A model generated the notes under the pieces. It was not told the DNA's origin. It did not search any database and was given only the letters and a program-made list of their open reading frames with translations. A DNA stretch of 64,000 nt from Datura wrightii (Eukaryota > Streptophyta > Magnoliopsida > Solanales > Solanaceae), in contig JASDFA010000001.1 of assembly GCA_035772735.1 (NCBI GenBank), positions 78,518,001 to 78,582,000 on the forward strand. The letters are read 5' to 3'. Position numbers and translations under genes: made by a program. This document shows, piece after piece, positions 33,484-44,320 of this stretch. The stretch's first letter is position 1; the number at the start of each line of letters is the position of its first letter.

Positions 33484-34925
33484 TGATCTTGGGCAGAATT
33501 TCATGCCCAAGTGATACTCAGATGCTTCATTTCGACTTGTTTGTATATCATTATTCTGTACATTCTCATGTGATTTGTAGTTAAATGTGAATTTATACTA
33601 ACCAACATGATTGGTGTTGTTTTGCAGGTAAAATGGAATTTTGGGAAGCTAAGATACATGTTGGTAAAATCGGGAATGGACTTGAAAACAAGGAGTGAAA
33701 AAGGACATGGAAGATCAACAAAAACAAGGGCTCCGCGATGGAGCCGTGTCACATTGCCATCGCGGAGGCACTCTGCCTCAGAGGAAATAAATTTGGCAAT
33801 TTCCAGTGAAGGTGCGCGATAGCACCGTGTCACGTTGGCCAGGCTCCGCGATGCAGGCCATGGCACGTTGAGGTAAAATTGCTTGGGGGCCGACTTCCAG
33901 TGAAGGTCCGTGATACCTCCGTGGCACGGAGGGAGTGCTCCGTGATACACTCCGTGCCATGTTGCTTGTTATTCCGGGAAAAATTCTCAATAGTATAAAT
34001 AGCACACTTAGGTTTTATTTTAAACATTCTGACTTGGTTGAGCAAGAACATGGGTTACAAGCAGTTGAGGGGACGAAAATTCTAGGGTTCTTCTCTATCT
34101 CTTTCTCTTTTATCTTGATTGTTTGTATGAATTACACTTATTTGATGATGTTTAATCCAAAAATGAGTGGCTAAATTCACTTCTTGCTGAGGTTAAGAAC
34201 AATTGTAGTGGAATGTAATTGTTAGTCATTTCAGTTTTCATCTTTTCTTCAATGATTGTTCTATCAATTCTTGTTCTTACTACATTAATATTTGGCCAAT
34301 GTTAATGTATATTTAAAAAATCCAATTTTGATTTTGAAAAGGAAAGAAATTGGAAAGATGTGAATTGGTAGGATATGATCTCTTCTTAGTTTGGAAAATT
34401 GAGAATTGATTTATATTCAGAATAGAAATATATCTCAAAGTCTTATTAGTCAATTAAGGAATAGAGAATGTATGGCTAGAACATGAAATTCTTTTATCAT
34501 AGAAATGTAGATTAAGACTCATGATTCTTAAGTTGGATAGGAGTCGAAAGTTCCAATCCATAGGCAATAATTCTTGACTAGCAACCGAAGGAAAGATTAA
34601 CTGAATTGTATTGATAAATTAATTCCCTACATGTTCGTTTTAACCTCAGCTTGCTCATTACTATTGTTCAGACTCACTTTATAACTTTTCCTTAGATTCT
34701 TATAAATTAGTAACTCAAATTCTCAAAATATTATTTATTTGGTTTTCTGCATTCTTAACGATATAGTTCATTAACACTTAAGTTAATTAGTATCGTAGCT
34801 TTTCATTAACACTTAAGTTACTTAGTACCGTAGCTTAGTCCCTGTGGGAACGATACTTGGCATTACTTAATCCACTTTACTACTTGTTCGACCACGCGCA
34901 CTTGCGTGTAATCACCATAGAAGTC
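33484..34925 (+). repeat. R6 5' LTR
   Basis: It begins TGATCTTGGGCAG as in R2. The word array is at about 33725-33960 (CGCGATGGAGCCGTGTCACG, CCGTGGCACGGAGG). The TATA box TATAAATAG is at 33994-34002. A 35-bp tandem duplication (CATTAACACTTAAGTTA...) at about 34769-34840 is single in the 3' LTR and accounts for the length difference. Confidence 0.9.
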
Positions 34926-34938
34926 CAAAAAAATTTTT

Positions 34939-34960
34939 TGGTGCCGTTGTCGGGGACTGG
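34939..34960 (+). promoter_or_regulatory. R6 primer-binding site
   Basis: TGGTGCCGTTGTCGGGGACT lies 13 bases after the LTR. It is the Athila-type primer-binding site with two C-to-T changes. Confidence 0.85.
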
Positions 34961-35084
34961 AAATTGGTAAAATTATTTTCTTACTGTTAGTTTACAAATT
35001 CTATTTAAGTGCTGACAACATGATCTTAGCCTTTCTCTTGTAGATACTGAATTCTTCTGAACACTAGCAAGAGACAAGGAGTTG

Positions 35085-36340
35085 ATGGATTCATACATAG
35101 AGCCGGAAAGACAATTTAATCGTCAAAGAAGGGAAGCTCTAAAGAAAAAGCTACAGTTGCTCAAACAGGCAATTCTAGAGCAACAACAAAATCCACCACT
35201 TGTGAGGGCAGTGTTAGTGCTCGAGGAAATGGCAGCTAGGTCGGTTCGCGAAGTGGCAATCCCACATGCTAACATTGTTACATCAAGTATTCGCATACCA
35301 GAGCCAGGAGGGAGGTTTGAGCTTAAACAGAACATGTTGCAATTGTTGCACACCAGCGGGCAATTCACAGGTCTCCCTCATGAAGATCCACAACAACATC
35401 TCCAAAACTTTTTGGAGATAAGTGACACTTACATTCCCGCTGGAGTATCATCCGACTACGTGAGGCTTACATTATTTCCATTTTCATTATTGGGGGAAGA
35501 AAAGAGGTGGTTGAAAGCTGAACCACCTAACTCTATCACCACTTGGGATGATCTTGCAAGAAAGTTTTTGATAAGATTCTTTCCATCCGGGAAAATAGCA
35601 AGACTTAGAAGTCAGATTCTAAGTTTTAAACAAAGAGAGGGGGGGAATCTGTATCAAGCTTGGGAAAGGTTCAAATCATTGCTAAGGGATTGTCCTCACC
35701 ATCACCAGTCCAATGATGTGCTGGTGCATATTTTCATAGAGGGTTTGGAACCCCACACAAAAATTTTGCTAGACTCAGTAGCTGGGGGACAAGCATTAGA
35801 AAAGACTTATGAGGAGCTGTATACTTTGTTAAATCGTATTTCACAGGGAAATCCAGAGTGGAATGTGGACTCTTCAAAAGGAGGAACAAGGAAAGCGGCA
35901 GGAGTCTTTGAGGTGGATGGTTTTACAACTATCGTTTCACAAGATAGTTGCATTGCAAAATCAACTCAACACCCACTTCAGAAGTATGAGCTTGAATCAA
36001 CCACAAGCCCCAGTAAATGTAGTGCAGCAGGTTTGGTGTGAAGTATGCGGTAGTAATGAACACTGAGCTGAGTGTTATGGTGCAAATCCAGATTCAGTGA
36101 ACTTTATTGGGAAAATCCAGAGAAATAATCACCAGCAACAGTATGGCAATAATTACAACTCAAATTGGAGGAATCATTCGAATTTCTCTTGGGGTAGTAA
36201 CAACCATCAAGGGCAGAGTTCGAATCAGGGTATGTAGAGAAATCAAGAGCGGCAGCAGAATTATCAGTCTCAGTACAGAGGAAACAATGCACCTCTTCCA
36301 CCAACCAACAACATTGAGGAAATGTTCAAAACAATGATAG
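35085..36340 (+). pseudogene. R6 Gag
   Basis: I choose the ATG at 35085 (MDSYIEPERQFNRQRREAL), the first in the long frame. The capsid domain is at about 35330-35680: GQFTGLPHEDPQQHLQNFLE, RLTLFPFSLLGEEKRWL and FLIRFFPSGKIARLRSQIL. A frameshift near 35935 moves the rest to another phase. There the knuckle reads CEVCGSNEH-stop-AEC at about 36035-36075, so one residue of the CCHC is a TGA. A Gln/Asn-rich tail follows. It is about 50% longer than chromovirus Gag. Confidence 0.85.
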
Positions 36341-36900
36341 CTAACAAAGCTCAATTGCAGGTTGATTATGTGAAATAAGCGGCAGACTTAAAAAACAACC
36401 AGTTAGCTACAAAGGCGTTGGAGTACCAGTTAGCTACAAAGGCGTTGGAGTACCAGTTTGGACAACTAGCTGGAGCTCAAAACACCAGGCCCAGAGGAGG
36501 ACTACCGAGTGACACTGAACCGAATCCCAAGCAAGTCAATGCAGTGACCACAAGGAGTGATTTACAACTCAAGGAGGTGGAACCAGAAAGATCACCTCAG
36601 CAATCAGGAGCAGTGGAGAAAGATAGGGAACATGATGATGAGAGGGGGAAGGAGAAAGCAGCTGAACCAGAAAGACCACCACCCTCGTTCCCTCAAAGAT
36701 TAAAGAAACACAAGGAGGAAGCTTGTTTTAGAAAGTTCATGGAGGTGCTTAAACAAGTACATATTAATTTACCTTTGATTGATGTTTTGCAGGGAGTGCC
36801 TAAATATGCAAAGTATATCAAGGACATCGTAGCTAACAAAAGCAGATTGACGGAGAATGCTATGGTGGCGATTACTGAGGAATGCACTTCCCGGATTTAG
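36341..36900 (+). pseudogene. R6 Gag-protease linker
   Basis: It contains RPRGGLPSDTEPNPKQVNAV, an acidic Glu/Arg-rich middle and PPPSFPQRLKKHKEEACFRK, then KYIKDIVANKSRL. A 27-bp unit (CAGTTAGCTACAAAGGCG...) is tandemly duplicated at about 36398-36452, repeating nine residues (QLATKALEY). Stops occur at 36376 and 36898. Confidence 0.8.
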
Positions 36901-37398
36901 CACAGGTTGCCAACAAAGCTCAAGGACCCTGGGAGCTTTACAATTCAGATCACAATCGGGCAAAGTATCCGAGATCGTGGACTATGTGATTTGGGAGCAA
37001 GCATAAACTTGATGCCGACATCGGTGTTCAAGATGTTGGGGCTGGGCAGTCCTAGACCAACTACAGTGATCTTGTAGTTAGCGGATCATTCTTTGGCCAG
37101 ACCAGATGGCATTGTGGAGGACATGTTGGTGCAAGTGGGATCCCTCATCTTCCCGGTAGATTTTATTGTCTTAGATTTTGAGCCGAATGCGGAAGTCCCA
37201 TTTATTTTGGGACGTTCTTTCTTGGAAACCGGCAGAGCTTGGATTGATGTAGCTGCAGGCCAACTAACCATGCGAGCGCATGACAAAATGGAGGTATTTG
37301 ATGTGTATAAGTCCATGAAGCTTTCGACCATCTATGAGGAGCTTTCAGCAATCAATGTGCTAAACCAAGAAGAAATTCTTCAGATTGTTGATTCTTAA
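36901..37398 (+). pseudogene. R6 aspartic protease
   Basis: The active site CDLGASINLMP lies at about 36980-37015, intact for this lineage. Then comes a TAG at 37077 in place of the Gln in VIL-x-LAD. The C-terminal half is open: FPVDFIVLDFEPNAEVPFIL with LGRSFL and DVAAGQLTMR. It ends at 37398 with a TAA that separates it from the RT frame. Confidence 0.82.
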
Positions 37399-37404
37399 GA
37401 TCCA

Positions 37405-38458
37405 TTGGAGAGAGCATTGATGAGCTCCGATCATTTCGGAGATAGAGATACTTATGAGATGGTGCAAATGTTGAATGAATCAAAATGGTATCTTAGAAAG
37501 CAAGACTTTCGGCGGTTGATGAGGTCCCTGGAACCATTGCCAAAACCATCTATTGAGGAAGCACCAAAACTGGAGTTGAAGATATTGCCTCCACATCTGA
37601 AATACGTCTTTGTGGGGGAAGATGACACTTTGCCATTCATCATCTCCGCAGAATTGACGGAGGCACAGGTCAAGGATGTATTTGTGGTTCTCAAGAGGAG
37701 GAAGAAAGCAATGGGCTGGCAAATGTCAAACATTCGGGGTATCAATCTAGCTTTTTGCACACACAGAATTTTCATGGAGGAAGGAGCAAAGCCAATTGTA
37801 CAACATCAGCAGAGGTTGAATCCGATGATGAAGGATGTCGTTAGGAAGGAAGTGATTAAATAGCTTGATGCAGGTGTGGTCTATCCTATTTCTGACAGCG
37901 AATGGGTCAGCCCCATTCAGTGTGTTCAAAAGAAAGGAGGGATGACCGTGGTCACCAATGAGAAAAATGAGCTGATCCCTACACGCACAGTCACAGGCTG
38001 GCGGATTTTCATGGACTATAGAAAGCTCAATGAGGCCACAAGGAAATATCACTATCCTATCCCGTTTATTGATCAAATATTGGACAGATTGGTTAGTCAA
38101 GAATATTATTGTTTCCTTGATGGTTATTCTGGATATAACCAGATAGCCATAGCACCGGAGGACCAGGAGAAGACTACGTTCACATGTCCTTATGGGATAT
38201 ACGCTTTCAGGCAGATGCCATTTGGTTTATGCAATGCACCCGCCACATTCCAGAGATGCATGATAGCGATCTTCCACGATACGGTGGAAGATTTCGTCGA
38301 GGTATTTATGGATGATTTTTCTATTTTCGGTAATTCATTTGCTACTTGTTTGCAGAATCTTGACAGGGTGCTAGCTCGTTGTGAAGAATCCAACCTTGTA
38401 CTCAACTGGGAGAAATATCATTTTTTAGTCAAGGAGGGTATCTTCCTTGGCCATAAAG
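37405..38458 (+). pseudogene. R6 reverse transcriptase, interrupted by R7
   Basis: The N-terminal part (37405-37863) ends at TAG 37861. The catalytic part follows in the same frame from 37876: KKGGMTVVTNEKNELIPTRT, MDYRKLNEATRKYHYPIPF, YYCFLDGYSGYNQIAIAPED and MPFGLCNAPATFQRCM. The active-site box is EVFMDDFSIFG with both Asp residues. These motifs are diagnostic of Athila. The frame is cut at GHK by the R7 insertion and resumes at 41046. R7 arrived without any other damage to this part. Confidence 0.88.
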
Positions 38459-41040
38459 TGTTATACCACGTAGAATTCCCGGCACCTAAATGACCTATTC
38501 GCACGTTGGTTAAGCATATTTGAAGACCATACGTGCTAGAGAAAGGCCCGGGAAAAGATCGGACGAGAAGCCCGTCGAACCATCGCGGAAGGAGCCGAGG
38601 CAGAACCCCTCCGCGATGGCAGCGTGTCACGGAGGTGAAGCCTCCGCATTGGCTCCGTGACACGTTGGCCTTGTCCAGGCCCAAGTATATAAAGCCTCAC
38701 TTCGGTTTTAAATGATTAAAACACTTGTAAATTTCCAGAAAACAGAGCAAATCGGCAGAGAAGGAAAAAGGAACGATGTAGTCATATAATTTTCGGCCGA
38801 TTACGCTGCTAAACGTTGTCCAAACTCAAATTAACCTCAGATACCGAGGTATTTAGCAGCAGAGAGCATTCCTACGGATTTAGTTTCATGAAATATGGCC
38901 GACGAATCGTCGAGCTATCGAGCTAAGGTAAGTGGAATTGCTCTAAATTAGTGTCTATGTGTTCCTAGCTGTGAAGTGAATATTTCTCCCTTCTAGACCA
39001 CTGAAAAATAGCGAGTTTTCGATCGTCTTTCGATAAGCCTAAGTTTAGGCTATAAATTATATCGAAGGTGACGTTGCTCTTTACGATAAAGCTGTATTTA
39101 GTATTGATTGACATATTCATGAATGCAGTTGGGAGAAAATAGTTGAAGCACCGGCCGAGCTTCGTCCGACAGACGGATAGTTCGAGGATAAGGTATGTAA
39201 AGCTAGTTTCCTCGGCAAGTTAGTAATCTTGGTACAGTACAGTAATTTAAAGGCCAGTAGAATATTCAGAAGCCATGTATGATGTTTATTATGAATGATG
39301 GAACGATACTAGAAACATTATGTTATGATCAGCGCGAGACTTGCTAGCACGATATAGATTCTAATATAAGTGTTAAGAACTGCACAACATGCCCAGTATG
39401 TGATGTGACACAGAATGTTAGGATATCATTGTATTCAGTTGAAACCCAGTAAAGCAATGTAATATCTGTAAGACATCTCAGAAATAGAATGATAAGCTAA
39501 AATGAGGTTAGAAAGCATATTAGGAATAGTAAATCATGTTACTATAGAAACTCAGTATACAACATAGTTTTCAGCAGAAATACTATATCATGTTCAGCAT
39601 TAGACTCAGTACAGTATGGCAGAAGATTATATTTATATATATATACTATGATCAGTCTCAGCATGTATTAAATACATACATATCACTATCACTAGTTCAG
39701 CATGCAGTATGTACAAACACTTTATTATCGTTAGCTTCAGTATGTGGTATATGCAGATAGTATTACTAGTTGAGACTGTTGTATTGTTTGGGGTTGGATT
39801 ACCTAGCATCCATGACCGCCCCAGGGTTAATAGCTGTATCGACTCATCCGCCAGAGGATGAGGATACGTCGCTCCATGGAGTGGCATGCCGTCCCATAGG
39901 GGACGAAGATGGGATGCCAGTTTTCCCCATATTGTGCCTTGGTCGGCCCTTATACACCCCCGTCGAGCGGATACGCCCGGGGTGTTGATTCAGGAGTCCT
40001 CCGGACTCAGGTACAATTATAGTCAGGGGCTCAGCGAGCCCAAGTGCATACCCAGCGGACCGGTAGGATGCTTATAGTTATTATAGGAGACGGGACGACC
40101 GGGGTAGGGGTATAGATTGCGTGTTGGTTGTACCTCCCGGCTTATGGGGGCCGGGTAAGGTTTGTGTGTGCTATGTATGTTATGATATGTTGTGCCGTGT
40201 TATAATAGATTCGAGTAGATCGACAGTAGAACGATAAATCTCCAGGTATGACTCCCACTCCTTCCAGTGTAATTAAGAGAAGGTATGACTTACATTATCA
40301 GACAGTTAATCTATTCCTTCCTACTTCAGTTTCATCAGTTATATTGTTGTTTTTAGATATTTCTTTCAGTTATTGCTTTACATACTCAGTACCAGTGGTA
40401 CTGATGCCCGGTGGGGCGCTGCATTACTTGCCTGCAGGTACTCATAGACGAGCAGGCGATACTACGTGATTCCTGTCAGCGATCGAGTATTCAGCTCCTG
40501 TAATCCGGAGACTGAATTCCAGAGGTGTATTTCATTTTCTTTTGTTGTATAGTACGGGTAGGTCAGGGCCCTGTCCCGATCATTTCTACTGCTATTCCTA
40601 ATGGCTTGCAGTCTGTATATTCCCCTGTGGTCAGATGAGCCGGTCGTGTGAGGCCGTCCAGTTTTATAGCTGTTAGTGGTTGTGTTTCCTTTATGTTGGC
40701 CGTGTGGGGCCATAGTTCGTCAGTACTGGTGACCTTGCCGGTCACGTAGCTATCCAGTACTTCATGGTTGAGTTATAGATAACTAGACAGCATGGTGGCC
40801 TTGTCGGCCCGCATAGGTTTCCCTATAGTTGCATGTTCTGGTCAGCTGTTATTACAGGTACAGGAGGCTATAGGCCAATGGGCAGGGGGTTGTGTTTACA
40901 GCCGTTATATAGCCCTTTGTTTCCAGAAATGTGAGTTAGAGCCAGCCAGGCACCAGATGTGCCCAGGCTTAGTAATCCAGCAGTTCAGGTCCTAGTAGGG
41001 CACCAGGTGCCAGTCATACCCCCCAAGGCGGGATGTGACA
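38459..41040 (+). mobile_element. R7: solo LTR in the R6 reverse transcriptase
   Basis: This 2,582-bp sequence runs from TGTTATACCACG to GGGATGTGACA. It is flanked by perfect TAAAG duplications (38454-38458 and 41041-41045) and has no primer-binding site, coding region or second LTR inside. It therefore formed by recombination between the two LTRs of an inserted element. It has a word array at about 38570-38665, a TATA box TATATAAAG at 38686-38694, an AT run at about 39632-39650 and the pair ACTCAGTAC...GTACTGA at 40383-40404 shared with the chromovirus LTRs. I infer a chromovirus origin. Orientation follows the TATA box. Confidence 0.93.
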
Positions 41041-41045
41041 TAAAG

Positions 41046-41840
41046 TGTCTTGCAAGGGGTTGGAAGTCGATCATTTAAAGATCGAGGTTATTGAAAAGCT
41101 ACCACCACTTGTGTCAGTGAAGGGTGTTCGCAGTTTTCTAGGACATGCAGGGTTCTACAGACGGTTCATCAAGAACTTCTCTAAAATTTCTAGACCAATA
41201 TGCAGGTTGCTAGAAAAAGAGGTGAAGTTCGAGTTTGATGAGGATTGTGTCAAAGCATTCGAGGAGTTGAAACAGAAGTTGATAGAAGCACCTATCCTCA
41301 GTTCTCTGGATTGGGAGCAACCGTTTGAATTAATGTGTGATGCAAGCGATGTGGCGGTAGGAGCTTTATTGGGGCAGCGGAGAAATAGAATTTTTCATTC
41401 TATTCATTATGCAAGCAAAACACTGGATGCAGCCCAAGTCAATTATACAGTAACAGAAAAGCAGATGCTAGCATTGGTGTTCGCATTTGATAAATTTAGG
41501 TCCTATTTGGTGGGTTCTAAAGTAGTGGTGTATATTGGTCATGCAGCGATTCGGTATCTATTTAACAAGAAGGATGCAAAGCCTAGGTTGATCAGATGGA
41601 TCTTGTTATTACAAAAGTTTGACGTAGAGATTTGGGACAGAAAAGGGAGCAAGAATCAAGTGGCAGATCACCTATCACGATTGGAAAGTCGGTCACATTT
41701 GAAGGAAGGTGACAACATCAAAGAAGAGTTCCCAGATGAGCAGCTCTTGGCAATAAGGGAAGCAGAAATCCCTTGGTATGCAGACATTGTGAATTTTCTA
41801 GTGAGTGGAGTCTATCCACCAGAGGCTACGGCTCAGTAGA
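41046..41840 (+). pseudogene. R6 RT thumb and RNase H
   Basis: It begins with SCKGLEVDHLKIEVIEKLPP and GVRSFLGHAGFYRRFIKNFS, the RT thumb/connection directly continuing from 38458. RNase H has ELMCDASDVAVGALLGQ with the first catalytic Asp, YTVTEKQMLALVFAFDKFRS with the Glu, then VYIGHAAIRYLF, where Gly-His replaces the usual Thr-Asp-His, so a catalytic Asp is lost. KGSKNQVADHLSRLE ends the domain. TAG at 41837 closes the frame. Confidence 0.87.
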
Positions 41841-43060
41841 GAAAGAGGTTGAGACATGATTCCAGGTATTATATTTGGGATGAGTCGTACTTGTTTAAGT
41901 AGGGACCGGATCAGGTGATGAGATGATGCATTTCGGAGAGCCAGATTGCAGAAGTGTTGGGGAGTTGTCACTCTTCATTGTATGGAGGGCACCATGGAGG
42001 CGAGCGGACAGCGCACAAGGTGCTACAGTCAGGTTTGTTTTGGCCTACACTGTTTAGAGACTCTATGGCATATGTAAAAATGTGTGATATATGTCAAAGA
42101 ACAGGCACAATTGGTAGAAGGCAAGAAATGCCGCTGCAGCAGATATTAGAAGTGGAGATCTTTGATGTATGGGGTATAGATTTCATGGGCCCATTCCCAC
42201 CATCATTTGGTAATCGTTATATCTTGGTGGCCGTTGATTATGTATCAAAGTGGGTTGAAGCAACAGCTTGCCCAAGGAATGACAACAAGGTGGTAACAAA
42301 ATTTGTGAAAAAGCACATTTTCACCAGGTTCGGGACACCCCGAGCGATTATCAGTGATGGAGGGGCTCATTTCGTAAATGTAAGTTTCAAGAATTTTCTA
42401 GCTAAGTATGGGGTGCACCATAAGGTAGAAACAACATATCATCCCCAAACTAGTGTGAAAGTGGAGGTGTCGAATAGAGAAGTAAAGAAGATTCTACAGA
42501 AGATAGTGAATGCACAATGTAGTGATTGGTCAAGAAAACTCGACGATGCATTTTGGGCTTATAGAACTACGTAAAAGACACCAATTGGGACTTCTCCATA
42601 CAGATTGGTCTATGGAAAGGCGTGTCATATGCCTGTGGAGCTAGAACACTTAGCTTTCTGGGCTGTGAGGAAATTGAACATGGATCTAGAGCTAGCTAGG
42701 AAGAAGAGGCTGATACAACTCAGCGAACTTGATGAGTTTCATTAGCATGCTTATGAAAGTGCCAAGTGCTACAAAGAGAAAACAAAGAGGTGGCACGATA
42801 AGCATATGGTGCATCGGATCTTTGAGTCGGGGCAAAAAGTATTGCTATTCAATTCGAGATTGAGGCTTTTTCCTAGGAAATTGCGGTCCAAATGATCATG
42901 GCCGTTTGAGGTGGTAAGAATGACCCCGCATGGGGCAGTGGAGTTGTGGCAAGAAGATAAAATTGCCATGTTCTTGGTAAATGTGAAGCAGTGTAAGCAT
43001 TATTGGGGTGAGGACGTTAATCAAGAGAAGACGTCCATCACTCTAGAGGATGATTGAACG
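41841..43060 (+). pseudogene. R6 integrase
   Basis: Two stops lie in the first 90 bases. The frame at 41954-42574 then holds the HHCC domain (HSSLYGGHHGG, then CDICQRTG) and the core: WGIDFMGPFPPSFGNRYILV with the first Asp, AIISDGGAHFVN with the second, and a HPQTSVKVEVSNREVKKIL segment with the Glu. A TAA at 42572 replaces a Tyr-like codon in TTYKTP. The C-terminal part to about 43055 continues with three more stops (PIGTSPYRLVYGKACHMPVE visible). There is no chromodomain, as expected for Athila. Confidence 0.87.
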
Positions 43061-43084
43061 TGAATGACGTCGAGCCGTGACGGT

Positions 43085-43125
43085 AAACCAGGCGCTGCAC
43101 GAGAGGCAACCCGTGAAATTGTTGT
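43085..43125 (+). repeat. R6 end-of-pol hairpin motif
   Basis: AACCAGGCGCTGCACGAGAG followed by GCAACCCGTG corresponds to the R1 and R2 hairpin motif with a changed stem (CACGAG...CCCGTG). The stem pairs in a different sequence but at the same place, which hints at selection for pairing. It lies 25-30 bases after the integrase end. Confidence 0.6.
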
Positions 43126-43319
43126 AATAGATGAGTAGAAATATTCAAAAAAAAAGAAAAAAGAAAAAAATAATGGAAAAAAGTATTGTTGCATTTAAAC
43201 CTATGAATTCTAACCAATTTATTGTGGTGAAATGATTTTCAAGTGGAACGGATGTCAAAAATGCAAAGAAGCGAAGAAAAAAAATCGAGGTGAGATAAAT
43301 AAAAATTGGAATTACAGTG

Positions 43320-43500
43320 AGCCTACGTGTTGGCTCCGTGTCACAGAGGAGGTGCTCCGCGTTACCCTCCGTGACATGTTGCAGCCTCTTCCGGATTTTT
43401 AAAAAAAATTTAGAACAGGGGCGCGATGGCTCCGTGTCACGGAGGAGGTGCTCCGCGTTACCCTCCGTGACACATTGAGTGTCTTTTCGCGTTGGGTCAT
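43320..43500 (+). promoter_or_regulatory. R6 internal word array before the third ORF
   Basis: Two near-identical units (about 43332-43380 and 43428-43476) each contain GGCTCCGTGTCAC, GAGGAGGTGCTCCGCG and CCCTCCGTGACA. They use the same words as the LTR array. A TATA-like CTTTTAAAACCCC follows at about 43531-43543. The block lies about 800 bases before the third ORF and far from either LTR, so it may be a second promoter. The stretch 43126-43319 before it is A-rich and featureless. Confidence 0.55.
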
Positions 43501-43675
43501 ACCGGGTCGCTGGGTAACCTGCGCGAAAAACACTTTTAAAACCCCAATTTCCCCCATTTCTTCCTTATTTTCCATTCCCTCTGCAACCAAAACCCCAAAT
43601 TCCCTTCTCCCCCAACGTGACACGGACCTAGGCAGAAGTTTTCTTCAAGTCTTCTTCAATTTCATTGGATTAAAG

Positions 43676-44315
43676 GTATGTTCTTGAACTTTACCTCATT
43701 TTTGCTTGAATTTTCGATTCTTGAACATGTGTAGTGATTGAAACTTGCCCTAAGTGAAAATTAAGCTTGAATTCATTTAAGTTATGATTGATTGATGTTC
43801 ATAGTATTGTTGTGAGTTTATGAACTCGATGAATGCATGTGTTACTGAATTTTTGCAAAATTGTTAGCTAGGGTTGGAATTTGAATATGAAGAAGACTAA
43901 AATTGTTTGAAATGTTGAACAAAATTGGGTTGTGCATGTTGGGTGAATTGAATTATGTTGTGATTAATGTTGAATATGCTACGTAGACAAGGGGTTTTCA
44001 GGAGAATGAAATTGGTGAATTGCATAGGGTGTTGAGAACAAAAATTTGGCTAAGTGTTATGATGGTGGAAGTGAATTGTTGGTGCTAATTTTATTCATTG
44101 TACGAAGTCTGAGTAGTACATAGAAATTGTTCCATCGATTTATATGAATACACTAAGCCGATTAAATGTTAAGAATGAGAAAAATCATGAATGTCTTGTC
44201 GAAATTGTTTTGAGTGTGGCTAAAGACTAAGTGTGGGGTGACCTAATTAAACCCAACCTTAGTTGAAGCTAATTGTGACTTGAATAACATTGGGATTGTA
44301 TGTTCGATTGTATAG
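43676..44315 (+). other. Probable intron before the R6 third ORF
   Basis: A donor-like AAAG|GTATG lies at 43672-43680 and an acceptor-like TTGTATAG|GAAC ends at 44315, five bases before the ATG at 44321. The 640 bases between are T-rich with no ORF, like plant introns. The preceding pyrimidine-rich segment at 43540-43670 would be the 5' leader. This is inferred from the sequence alone. Confidence 0.45.
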
Positions 44316-44320
44316 GAACA

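Noticed and set aside
33501..34174. Open frames of 70-150 codons on both strands, repeated at 47358-48032
   Set aside because: They fall in the R6 LTR array and R region and are present in both LTRs. There is no domain and they cross the TATA box.
39633..40995. Several 60-84 codon frames inside R7
   Set aside because: They lie within a solo LTR, on both strands, with no domain and no conservation evidence.
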